From: a virus | IMG/VR virus record: IMGVR_UViG_3300037586_004548 | Span: 1 to 31,193 of that record | Reading direction: 5' to 3' (one strand) | Length of the DNA: 31,193 bases | In this document: one piece after another, positions 17,237-24,554 of the stretch | How positions within the stretch are numbered: position 1 is the first letter of the stretch | How the letters are laid out: the number at the start of each line of letters is the position of its first letter | The notes under the pieces: model-generated | The model's database searches: none | Told to the model about the DNA's origin: nothing | The model's input: only the letters and a program-made list of their open reading frames with translations | Translations under genes and position numbers: made by a program

Positions 17237-17872
17237 TTATTCTCCTTCAAATTTAAAATCAAAATATTCTATTTCTTCGGCACATATTCGAGCGACCAAT
17301 TTCCTCATTTCATCATCATAATAAGTTGAATAATGTCGATTTGAAGATGCTGAATTAGTCTTGGTTTCTAGCTGGTTTCCATATTCAATTTCGTGCTCAT
17401 CAAAAAATGCCTTTAGCTCTTTTTTAAAAATATCATATCTAAAAACCTTATTTACCATAACCTCTCCATCACTATTTTTTAATAAGGGAATCTGTGTCAT
17501 ATCATACTGGTTTCCAAACCATCCTGATACTTTCAGATTCAGGGCGCTGATAAATTTTTCTCTATCAAACTCACCTTTATTAAGCCAAAGCACATAGGAT
17601 AGCAGACGATCCCAGGGATTACGTATTACCGTAAAGGTGGTGAAATCATCAAATTTATCCGGGTACTGCATCTCATAAAATTCTACGTTAGGGTGCATAA
17701 TCATCATCTTAGTACGATAATCCCACATGCGCATCCCAGTGTTTTCTCCAAACAGAGTTGGAAACCCCCTCTTAAGAACGTCTGGTGAGTGTGGTTCTAA
17801 AATGTTTTTTATAGTGTATCCTCCTGTTTTGGGGAGATGAATAAATATAAGTTTTTTATCAATACATATCAT
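17237..17872 (-). CDS. Sulfotransferase-family protein
   Basis: A 211-residue protein with the two PAPS-binding signatures of carbohydrate sulfotransferases: IFIHLPKTGGYTIKNIL at 9-25 (5'-phosphosulfate loop, with K15) and FTVIRNPWDRLLSYV at 80-94 (3'-phosphate-binding, with R84 and S92). A ETKTNSASSNRHYSTYYDDE segment near the end matches the C-terminal part of the bacterial and phage members. There is no membrane helix, so it probably acts in the cytoplasm using host PAPS. The ATG at 17872 overlaps the preceding FkbM-like stop (ATGA). It suggests the glycan or another acceptor is sulfated; the acceptor is unknown. Confidence 0.85.
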   Translation of the reverse strand: MICIDKKLIFIHLPKTGGYTIKNILEPHSPDVLKRGFPTLFGENTGMRMWDYRTKMMIMHPNVEFYEMQYPDKFDDFTTFTVIRNPWDRLLSYVLWLNKGEFDREKFISALNLKVSGWFGNQYDMTQIPLLKNSDGEVMVNKVFRYDIFKKELKAFFDEHEIEYGNQLETKTNSASSNRHYSTYYDDEMRKLVARICAEEIEYFDFKFEGE

Positions 17873-18888
17873 ATTAACGCTTCCACTATGTGACTAAGAA
17901 GTTTCTGAGTTTCATACGCTTCTGGGTGAATATCTATGACGTCAGCATCGAACAGATTATTATCGACGTCAATACCTTCGAGGGCGCCCTTCTTTATAAA
18001 GGCGCCCTTCTTTATAAAGGCGAATTTGGCCATATCGAATGTATTCAAAAATATGTATTTTAAATCTGGGTATTTACTGCTCGTATTCTCCCAGATAAAG
18101 AATCTCTCATCTTCAATATTAGGTATTAAAATTTTATCTTTAAGGTGAAGAAAGTCTTTATTAATAAATATTTTATCTACTACTGTGTCGTTTACCATTT
18201 CACCTTCATGGTGTAGTACAAAGTTATTGGTTGTTAAATATTCTTCTATGAGGCCGTCGGCAGGTGTGTTGTGATAATGGCCGTGTGTTGTAGTTTCTAC
18301 CTGAATCATCGCGATTTTAGACAACCAGTCTCCAGCACTTTTGAGAATATTCAAATCTGCCCCTTGTGCATCAATTTTTAAATATTCTATATACTCAATA
18401 TGTGGATTGTCCTCAAACAAACCCTCCATGATCATTTTAAGACTAAGACAAAGAACCTCCATCTCGTCGTATCCGTCGCTATTTATGGGTACATCTTCTT
18501 TGGGTTTATAAAGACTACTACATCCCAAGTCCTTACGCGTACAATACAAAGTTCTTAGGCCGGCCTCACTTATATCATCCAGTGCGCGATTTAACAAATA
18601 TATATTATGATGATAGGGTGGTTGTTCATAAGGAAAAAGTAGTGGTGTGTTTGGTTCAAGCTTTCCAGTGACGTATTCATGGTGCATAGAAAGCACTTTC
18701 TCTATGTCGGATAGACGGATAGATGGTAGATGAAGAAGCGCTTCACACACTTCACAATTAAGACTTTGTGCCTCAATTCCAATCAATGCGCAATGAGGTA
18801 TCTCATATGCCCAAGCGGTCAGATTTGGGCCATTATATGAAAGACCAACATCTATGCGTATATTTTTAATATCTTTAGAAAAATTCAT
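17869..18888 (-). CDS. FkbM-like methyltransferase, long form with internal repeat
   Basis: A 339-residue protein. The core is FkbM-like: IRIDVGLSYNGPN near residue 10, LIGIEAQ, and YLKIDAQGADLNILKSAG (about 169-186), with A and Q replacing the usual E-G in the FkbM motif. It is about 100 residues longer than its neighbours, and the C-terminal third has no recognised match. This tail contains a perfect hexapeptide repeat, AFIKKG twice. The ATG at 18888 is chosen over an in-frame TTG at 18906 because it overlaps the preceding stop (ATGA). Methylation of a sugar is inferred from family and context; divergence in the motif lowers certainty. Confidence 0.75.
   Translation of the reverse strand: MNFSKDIKNIRIDVGLSYNGPNLTAWAYEIPHCALIGIEAQSLNCEVCEALLHLPSIRLSDIEKVLSMHHEYVTGKLEPNTPLLFPYEQPPYHHNIYLLNRALDDISEAGLRTLYCTRKDLGCSSLYKPKEDVPINSDGYDEMEVLCLSLKMIMEGLFEDNPHIEYIEYLKIDAQGADLNILKSAGDWLSKIAMIQVETTTHGHYHNTPADGLIEEYLTTNNFVLHHEGEMVNDTVVDKIFINKDFLHLKDKILIPNIEDERFFIWENTSSKYPDLKYIFLNTFDMAKFAFIKKGAFIKKGALEGIDVDNNLFDADVIDIHPEAYETQKLLSHIVEALI
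17986..18021 (-). repeat. Perfect tandem 18-bp repeat inside the FkbM-like gene
   Basis: The plus-strand unit GCCCTTCTTTATAAAGGC occurs twice back to back (17986-18003 and 18004-18021) with a further GGC just before. In frame it encodes AFIKKG twice in the protein tail. The unit contains the palindrome CTTTATAAAG. It looks like a recent in-frame slippage duplication. Confidence 0.95.
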
Positions 18889-19832
18889 TCGTGTGTTAAA
18901 TACCAATCAATAGTTTTTTGAATTCCTTCGTGAATGCCGGTGTCCGGCACATAGCCGACAGCCTCTTTGAATTTGGACATGTCGTAAAACCGACGTGGTT
19001 GGCCGTCTGGTTTTGAGGAGTCCCACACAACCTTTCCGGTATAACCAGTCAATTCAGCAATGGCGTGAACCAGCTCTTTAATAGTAGTTTCCACCCCAGT
19101 ACCCAGATTAAACGGACCTGTTTCATTGACCCTCTCAGCCATGGTCACAATCGCACGTGCTGTATCCTCTGAGTAGAGAAATTCCCGGCTAGCTACGCCT
19201 GTTCCCCATACCACAACTTCATCTTTGTCTTCTTGCATAGCTTCAAGAAACTTCCGAATGAGCGCTGGTACAACGTGAGAGGTTTCAAGATTGAAGTTAT
19301 CATGCGGCCCATACAAATTAGCTGGCAAAAGCACAACAGAATTAAAACCATATTGTTCTCGATAGGTCCATGATTGAATGATGAGGTTTTTCTTAGCCAT
19401 TGAATAGCCAATAGAGTTTTCGTCGGGCAAGTCGCGCCAGAAGTCCTCCTCGGTATAAGGAACAGGCAACAGCTTGGGATAACCACAACCAGCAGCGAGG
19501 GCCACCACCTTTTCTGCTCCATTCTTCCATGCATGATGCATGACGAGAGTGCCCATCATGATGTTATCGTAAAAGAACTCCGCGGGCTTCGCTTTATTAA
19601 TTCCAATACCCCCCACTTTACCAGCAAGATGCAGCACAATGCTTGGTTTGTGTTCGGCAAAATAGGCTTCTACCTCTGTTTCATTAGTTAGATCTAGTTG
19701 CGTTCGAGTGGGCGATAGGATCTCAAAAGACGTCGTGTTTTGCATTTCTTTTAATAAATTCATCAAATTAGAGCCGACGAAGCCGTGTGCTCCGGTGACC
19801 AAGACGGTCTTATTTTTCCAAAAGTCGTTCAT
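18885..19832 (-). CDS. fcl: GDP-L-fucose synthase-like reductase/epimerase
   Basis: A 315-residue SDR close to GDP-L-fucose synthase, which converts GDP-4-keto-6-deoxymannose to GDP-fucose. Features: TGAHGFVG at 13-20, LAGKVGGIGINKAKPAEF at 69-86, GCGYPKLLPVPYTEEDFW at 115-132, YSMAKK with Y143 and K147, and LYGPHDNFNLETSHVVPALIRKF at 173-195 including the conserved His of SHVVPAL. The expected catalytic Ser (E. coli Fcl S107, from memory) aligns with A114, so activity or substrate may differ; the neighbouring Cys is kept (C116). The ATG at 19832 has GGAG upstream. The partner dehydratase (GMD) is not seen here. A GT11 fucosyltransferase lies two genes upstream. Confidence 0.8.
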   Translation of the reverse strand: MNDFWKNKTVLVTGAHGFVGSNLMNLLKEMQNTTSFEILSPTRTQLDLTNETEVEAYFAEHKPSIVLHLAGKVGGIGINKAKPAEFFYDNIMMGTLVMHHAWKNGAEKVVALAAGCGYPKLLPVPYTEEDFWRDLPDENSIGYSMAKKNLIIQSWTYREQYGFNSVVLLPANLYGPHDNFNLETSHVVPALIRKFLEAMQEDKDEVVVWGTGVASREFLYSEDTARAIVTMAERVNETGPFNLGTGVETTIKELVHAIAELTGYTGKVVWDSSKPDGQPRRFYDMSKFKEAVGYVPDTGIHEGIQKTIDWYLTHE

Positions 19833-20778
19833 TTAAGTTCTCCATAAAATTTTCTATTGAATATTGTTGTACATGCTCATGGGCTCTCTCGACCATGGGC
19901 CAATACTTTTCATAATTGTTTATAATGTCTTCCATTTTAGCATGTAAATCTCGAAATGTGTCCCAATAAATGAAATGTTTATCGGGCTCAAACCAGTTTT
20001 CAATTACATTGTATCGATCGCGACACATCAGCATCAATGTCTTGCTGGCGGCCGCTTCAACCATCCGGGTTTTCATTTGGGGCATCTGATAGGTGTTGTT
20101 GATCCATTCCATCTTTTCAAATTGCTCAATATTATTAAAAGAATTAAATGTTTCAAGATGCGGAGCATGTAAAAAGAGGAGATTAACCCCTACAGATATT
20201 TTGCATTGATTCAAAAGATCCCATTTTTGCTGACTTGATAATTGATAATCGGTGACTAATTCTGTGGCCTCTTTAGTCAATCCGTGATTAGAGATGGTGC
20301 TAAATCTATGGTTAAATCGCGATAGTACTTCAAGCATTGGAATATAGAACGGGTGGTGTACTTGTCCGTAATAAATTGCATCATGTTTTTTGTCTTCTGG
20401 TTCGGTGTCTTCGTATTTTTTGAATTCTTGTGCACTAAACGGAAAACAGATAGGAGTATGAGGAGTAGAGCTTACCATGCTTGCCCACTTGGCTGTAGAA
20501 GGACAGATAGTAAATATTTCAGTGAAATATTCTTGATTGGTGATTGTGTCGCCTCCTGCGTATTTGGGATCGTGGGCCAGCAGATCACAGGGCGCACTAG
20601 TATTGAACGCCAAGCGGTGGGGGAAATCTTTATACTTTTCTCTCAGTTCGGCATCCATAAGCGCAACCCATCCCCAAAAAAATACTGCATCTTCAACACC
20701 GTCGTCATAACGATCCAGGCCGAAGTGTTTAACGATACAATCAGAATATTCTCCGCCTTCTTTATAGACTACTATCAT
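19810..20778 (-). CDS. CgeB-like glycosyltransferase (GT-B, C-terminal motif)
   Basis: A 322-residue protein. The C-terminal third carries the CgeB/GT1-like pattern: MKTRMVEAAASKTLMLMCRD (about 235-254), then a FEPDKHFIYW segment and a repeated-helix end (QYSIENFMENL). The N-terminal half has alternating strands and loops without a clear motif. Related proteins glycosylate surface polymers or spore coats. The ATG at 20778 is chosen over an upstream ATG at 20850 because it overlaps the FkbM stop (ATGA); the upstream extension is a shadow of that gene. The acceptor and donor are unknown. It overlaps the fucose-synthase-like gene by 23 bp. Confidence 0.75.
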   Translation of the reverse strand: MIVVYKEGGEYSDCIVKHFGLDRYDDGVEDAVFFWGWVALMDAELREKYKDFPHRLAFNTSAPCDLLAHDPKYAGGDTITNQEYFTEIFTICPSTAKWASMVSSTPHTPICFPFSAQEFKKYEDTEPEDKKHDAIYYGQVHHPFYIPMLEVLSRFNHRFSTISNHGLTKEATELVTDYQLSSQQKWDLLNQCKISVGVNLLFLHAPHLETFNSFNNIEQFEKMEWINNTYQMPQMKTRMVEAAASKTLMLMCRDRYNVIENWFEPDKHFIYWDTFRDLHAKMEDIINNYEKYWPMVERAHEHVQQYSIENFMENLNERLLEK

Positions 20779-21464
20779 TTTACAAACATCATCCCGTAAT
20801 TTACGCGTCGATCCGGTTCGACGAGGCGCTTTATCTCTAGATCTTCCCATGAATGGTATTCGTCAGGTTCTGTTAGATAAGGATCTCCATTGTCGGAGTA
20901 AGTTACTTTATCAAACACATCGCCCTCATCAAAATATCCAATAACTCCAAAGTTATTATAGCCTATAGCATGCAAGTGTTCCACGATTTTTAATAACGTG
21001 TCGTATTCCTCTTCGTGCCACTCAAAACAAATCATGTGTTGTTTTTTACTAAGTCCGCGCAACACTTCGTATTCATGCCCTTCTACATCGATTTTAATCA
21101 AATCCGGATTGCCGTACGCTACAATCATCTCATCCAGCGTAATAGTGTGAACTTTGGTGGCAAGTTCCCAATTAGCAGATTTAGGCGGTAAATTTTTTGA
21201 TCCCTTGGTAAATCGTGAGTTTTCCATAAATCTTCGCGAGGCCGTCGATATCCCATTCTGATTGGGTTCAATATAGAATTCTTCTTCAAGATTGTCTCCC
21301 GAGGACGCCAAAGCATGCAGCAATATTAACTGTGGTGGTAAATCTTTTCCATGAATGAGGTTTAGATTCGCCTCTACGCCGACCACCTTGCAGTCTGGGT
21401 GCTGTCTAAGGCACTCAGTGGCGAATTCGCCCTTATTATATCCAACATCAAATATTAAATTCAT
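20775..21464 (-). CDS. FkbM-family methyltransferase (short form)
   Basis: A 229-residue SAM methyltransferase. Motif I is MNLIFDVGYNKGEFATECLR at the very N-terminus, VVGVEAN follows, and the FkbM motif IKIDVEGHEYEVLRG is at about 123-137. A compact C-terminal domain contains FEWHEEEYD. The start at 21464 is preferred to an upstream GTG at 21476 because the ATG overlaps the GT11 stop (ATGA), and the domain begins at once. It lies between the fucosyltransferase and a glycosyltransferase, so methylation of a glycan residue is likely. The acceptor is unknown. Confidence 0.87.
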   Translation of the reverse strand: MNLIFDVGYNKGEFATECLRQHPDCKVVGVEANLNLIHGKDLPPQLILLHALASSGDNLEEEFYIEPNQNGISTASRRFMENSRFTKGSKNLPPKSANWELATKVHTITLDEMIVAYGNPDLIKIDVEGHEYEVLRGLSKKQHMICFEWHEEEYDTLLKIVEHLHAIGYNNFGVIGYFDEGDVFDKVTYSDNGDPYLTEPDEYHSWEDLEIKRLVEPDRRVNYGMMFVK

Positions 21465-22351
21465 ACTAATGTCCACTCCGTGGGATAGAATCCCTGTCGA
21501 TGTTCAATTTCAGGCCGATCTGGATGGTAATGCTTTGGAGCAACTATGATAGAGTCTTTCTTGGTGTTCAAATATGCTGCCCACCAACCAAAGCTACTAA
21601 TGTGGGAAATGATGTTGTGATCGCACTGCATGATCGTTGCAAAGTCGATAAGACTATCGTTTTCATCTGCGAAAATGTACTCTTCTCCTACAAAATTGCG
21701 TTTGCACCACTCCATATCTGTTTCATTAGAATTGCCTGATTGGCGTGACCCCCCCGAAAAGATCAGGTATTTCACTTTCTGATCTTTAAAACACTCCTTA
21801 GCTGCAGTCAAATATTGTCCGTAAAAACTGTCCAATTCTAGATCTCCATTTTTTCCGTACATCTCGTTGAGTTCTTTACTGGGATTTGAGCCATCAGTAT
21901 TGTCACCACGACGAAGATGTAAAGATACAATCTCACACCCTTCGTGTTCGGACCTAATCGCATCTAAGTTTTCTTTGGCTTCATCTAAGATTTCTATCTT
22001 GGGAGTTAACTCTTTTCGAATCTGTTCTTCGTGGCCCTTAAAATATAAAGTACTTTGAAAAAAACCATGTAAATCGATGTTATCTGGAAGAATAAAAAAC
22101 TGTTCGTCAAAATTCATGTAGTCGGGCTCATAATACCGGCCCTCTAACTCTCGAATTTCACTTTCTTCCATAAACTCACATTCGATATTAAAGTTGTCCA
22201 AAAGACAGGTTTGGCCATGCCACATGCGTTTGGAAGGATCTGGAATTTTGGTGGTATAACCACGCGACAACCCCAAACCTCTTAGTGCTGCATATTGAAA
22301 CAACTGATTGCCCAGTCGTCCTAGTCTTCCTAATTCTATAAATGTTATCAT
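21461..22351 (-). CDS. GT11 alpha-1,2-fucosyltransferase-like enzyme
   Basis: A 296-residue GT11-family protein, which transfers fucose from GDP-fucose to a glycan. Signatures: GRLGNQLFQYAALRGL at 11-26, the donor-binding HLRRGD at 145-150, and the C-terminal SSFGWWAAYL at 252-261, all in the right order; the length fits the family. There is no signal peptide or membrane helix, so the transfer is cytoplasmic. The ATG at 22351 overlaps the aminotransferase stop (ATGA) and the stop overlaps the FkbM start. With the fucose-synthase-like gene two genes away it forms a probable fucosylation unit. The acceptor is unknown. Confidence 0.9.
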   Translation of the reverse strand: MITFIELGRLGRLGNQLFQYAALRGLGLSRGYTTKIPDPSKRMWHGQTCLLDNFNIECEFMEESEIRELEGRYYEPDYMNFDEQFFILPDNIDLHGFFQSTLYFKGHEEQIRKELTPKIEILDEAKENLDAIRSEHEGCEIVSLHLRRGDNTDGSNPSKELNEMYGKNGDLELDSFYGQYLTAAKECFKDQKVKYLIFSGGSRQSGNSNETDMEWCKRNFVGEEYIFADENDSLIDFATIMQCDHNIISHISSFGWWAAYLNTKKDSIIVAPKHYHPDRPEIEHRQGFYPTEWTLV

Positions 22352-22968
22352 TTCACCATCTCCACATTTTTAAACAATTCAAATTCTCTTAAATCACGAT
22401 AAGGTGGATTCTCAGGCAAGTCTTCTACGTGTTCGGGATAATTCTGCATCAACATCAAACCTCTTGCAGCCTGCTCGGGAGACATGTAGGCGTTCCATCC
22501 GTTAATCTCGATATTATCCTCGTGATACATTACTGTGCCGCGGCCCTCATAGCGACCTTTTCTGAACCATTTGGCTGCTTCTTCGTCATCTGTGAGGATC
22601 ATACCACCTTTTCCAATCTTCAGGTGCTTTTTAATATGAAACGACAAACACATGTAACTATCGGGAATATACATTCCACTTGTTAAGCGCTTTGCAGCAT
22701 CATATATCGGATAGGGCTTAAGCTGGTATACACCCCTCCAGGGCGCATCCTCAAACCTTACAGTACCTCCTGCATGGATAATGGACTGCGGGACAGACAA
22801 ATAGGTTCTAGAGGGTATTGTGACCTCTTTGACCTTCAGGTACTCACAACACAGTAATAGTGCGTCTGTGCAATTGTCCGTTGATACTGCGTACTTAGAG
22901 CCACAGTAATCGGCGACTGTTTCTTCAAACATCTTTACGATTTTATATGGATTGTGTCTTCTTCCCAT
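22348..22968 (-). CDS. Short DegT/DnrJ/EryC1-type PLP aminotransferase
   Basis: A 206-residue protein with the core of the DegT sugar aminotransferase family: YCGSKYAVSTDNCTDALLLC at 21-40, an IPSRTYLSVPQSI segment, PIYDAAKRLTSG at 87-98 with D90, and SFHIKKHLKIGKGGMILTDD at 109-128, where K114 is the probable PLP lysine. The family is normally about 370 residues, so the C-terminal small domain is missing or reduced. The stop is genuine in this frame and the next gene starts on it (ATGA). It could be a compact aminotransferase, or a truncated one unable to work alone. The ATG at 22968 has AAGGA upstream. Confidence 0.75.
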   Translation of the reverse strand: MGRRHNPYKIVKMFEETVADYCGSKYAVSTDNCTDALLLCCEYLKVKEVTIPSRTYLSVPQSIIHAGGTVRFEDAPWRGVYQLKPYPIYDAAKRLTSGMYIPDSYMCLSFHIKKHLKIGKGGMILTDDEEAAKWFRKGRYEGRGTVMYHEDNIEINGWNAYMSPEQAARGLMLMQNYPEHVEDLPENPPYRDLREFELFKNVEMVK

Positions 22969-23726
22969 TGTCCTTTTCCGATATATTGTTCCATTGCACG
23001 CGGTACTTGCGCTCCCCCTCTTTGATCAAGAAAGAGAGGCGCATATTGAATACGATATTTTCTATTAACACACGTTAATACCGCATCTCCTTTATGCATT
23101 CTCCACATATGCATATATTTGAATATATGCTCCAACAGATCTGTGTATTGTGTATCTGTATACATTCCTCCATGCACCTCCATGGCGATGATCCCAATGT
23201 GCGATAAATCCTTATTCATTAAAAAAGGATATTCCGCACCCTCAATATCAATTTTCATATAATCGACATAGTCTGTGCGAATTAATTTGAACACATCTTC
23301 CATTGCAACTGTCATACAAGTTTCATATTGAGAATCCTGCTCTGCTGAATATAGGCTACTGTCTCCGGGGTGGCCATTGGATGCGGCATATAAATTCATA
23401 ATTCGACCTGAATGTGTTTCTGCCGCTAATCGATAAGTGTGCAGGTTATTGTTTGTGCCTATATTTTTAGTTATCAAATCACATAGTCGAGTAGATGGCT
23501 CAAAGGCATGTACTTCTGTGAATTTGCTGAGTGCCTGTTTGCAAAACGTACCTATGTTGGCGCCAAAATCAACAGCAATTCGTGGTGTAAAATCTGGCGC
23601 AACTATTTGAAGAGTTTCTACTGAAGGGTATGAGTTTTCTGTTTCTTTTTCCATTTTGGAACGATAGTTGTCCATAGCTGTGGGGGTTTGAATTATTTCA
23701 TCAAAAGTTATAGTCTTATCCGGCAT
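22935..23726 (-). CDS. FkbM-family methyltransferase following the GNAT relic
   Basis: A 263-residue SAM methyltransferase: VDFGANIGTFC at 52-62, HAFEPS, and FkbM motif YMKIDIEGAEYPFL at about 156-169, followed by MEVHGGMYTD. The start is taken at ATG 23726 rather than an in-frame ATG at 23795. The upstream 23 codons lie out of frame over a conserved GNAT relic, and GGAG (23734-23737) sits 7 bases before 23726. The ATG overlaps the relic's stop codon, exactly as the intact GNAT and its FkbM gene do. It is a relative, not a close copy, of the FkbM at 23835. A sugar acceptor is inferred. Confidence 0.88.
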   Translation of the reverse strand: MPDKTITFDEIIQTPTAMDNYRSKMEKETENSYPSVETLQIVAPDFTPRIAVDFGANIGTFCKQALSKFTEVHAFEPSTRLCDLITKNIGTNNNLHTYRLAAETHSGRIMNLYAASNGHPGDSSLYSAEQDSQYETCMTVAMEDVFKLIRTDYVDYMKIDIEGAEYPFLMNKDLSHIGIIAMEVHGGMYTDTQYTDLLEHIFKYMHMWRMHKGDAVLTCVNRKYRIQYAPLFLDQRGGAQVPRAMEQYIGKGQWEEDTIHIKS

Positions 23727-23832
23727 CCGATTTCTCCAACAAATAATATCTCTTTTCAAATCCGCATTTTTCAAAAAGCTTAAGGCTGGCTTCATTATCT
23801 AATTTAACTTTTGCAACAGCATTTGGGTTGTG
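23716..23832 (-). pseudogene. C-terminal relic of a second GNAT acetyltransferase
   Basis: A minus-strand frame from just after the upstream FkbM stop (23835-23837) runs 38 codons to TAA at 23716-23718. It encodes HNPNAVAKVKLDNEASLKLF followed by EKCGFEKRYYLLEKSDAG. Aligned to residues 97-132 of the intact GNAT at 24547-24945, 27 of 36 residues agree, including the NEASxKLFExCGF core. No start and no acetyl-CoA-binding loop remain, so it cannot be a working enzyme. The match begins 2 bases after the FkbM stop, so the N-terminal two thirds of the gene were removed. Confidence 0.88.
23734..23737 (-). promoter_or_regulatory. Ribosome binding site inside the GNAT relic
   Basis: GGAG on the minus strand, 7 bases before ATG 23726, in the relic's LLEK codons. 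The intact GNAT has GGAG at 24562-24565, also 7 bases before its downstream FkbM start, in the corresponding LMEK codons. Confidence 0.75.
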
Positions 23833-23834
23833 TC

Positions 23835-24554
23835 TCACGTGGCAATTGCCTCTCTATTTAAACAAAAAAAGTTGTTTTTTCCGTGTAATAATTTAAAATC
23901 GTTCATAGCCTGTTTTTTTATATTTTCCAATTGTATTTTTTGTTTTTTAACTAAGGGTAAAATATGATAAAATTTATTCAAAAAAAGCAATAAATCTCGC
24001 TTACGATCTGGGCCGTAGAACCCATGAAGCTCCATTGCAATAATACTAATTCTATGATGTTCATGGAAATTTTCTAGTATTTCATACTCGCTGCCCTCGC
24101 AATCTAGCTTTAGGTAATTTATTCTTTTTATTTGCAGGCTGGCCATAAGATCCGACAAAGAGATAGTTGTGCATGTTTCGCCTAAATTACCAAATTTAAA
24201 TTCTTCATTATCAAAATCAGCGCAACTTATATCTTTTGAGTGATTATTTTGATGTATTTTTAGCGTGCGTGTTTCATTGCTTTTTCCAGTAACAGCCATA
24301 TTAAAAATTTCTACATTATTCATCTTTAATTTTTCTTTCACTCGTAACAAAATATCATAATTGGAAGAGCATGGCTCAAATGCATATATCTTGTCAAAAT
24401 GAGGGTGTGCATTAATACAAAAACCCCCCACATTAGCACCAATATCTATTGCAACAGGCAATTTCTGCTGCAACATAGGATAAGAGGAACGACACTCCTT
24501 GGCGCTTTCATTAATCCAGTCTAAAACATTTGATTCTGATACTAGATTATGCAT
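23835..24554 (-). CDS. FkbM-family methyltransferase, AT-rich
   Basis: A 239-residue SAM methyltransferase. Motif I is VAIDIGANVGGFC at 34-46, then YAFEPCSSN, and the FkbM motif LKLDCEGSEYEILENF at about 148-163, followed by MELHGFYGPDRKRD. It starts at ATG 24554, which overlaps the GNAT stop (ATGCATAA) with GGAG 7 bases upstream. By eye it is noticeably more AT-rich, with long A/T runs near its end, than the flanking genes, which fits separate acquisition. Downstream, only a GNAT relic separates it from the next FkbM gene. The acceptor sugar is unknown. Confidence 0.88.
   Translation of the reverse strand: MHNLVSESNVLDWINESAKECRSSYPMLQQKLPVAIDIGANVGGFCINAHPHFDKIYAFEPCSSNYDILLRVKEKLKMNNVEIFNMAVTGKSNETRTLKIHQNNHSKDISCADFDNEEFKFGNLGETCTTISLSDLMASLQIKRINYLKLDCEGSEYEILENFHEHHRISIIAMELHGFYGPDRKRDLLLFLNKFYHILPLVKKQKIQLENIKKQAMNDFKLLHGKNNFFCLNREAIAT

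Noticed and set aside
20353-20799. 148-residue plus-strand open frame with many Phe/Ile residues
   Set aside because: It is antisense to the CgeB-like glycosyltransferase; the hydrophobic look comes from the complement of charged codons.
20779-20850. Longer start for the CgeB-like glycosyltransferase
   Set aside because: It is a shadow of the FkbM C-terminus; the ATG at 20778 forms the ATGA overlap used throughout this block.
23727-23795. N-terminal extension of the FkbM gene from an upstream in-frame ATG
   Set aside because: These codons lie out of frame over the conserved GNAT relic, and the SD-supported ATG at 23726 fits better.
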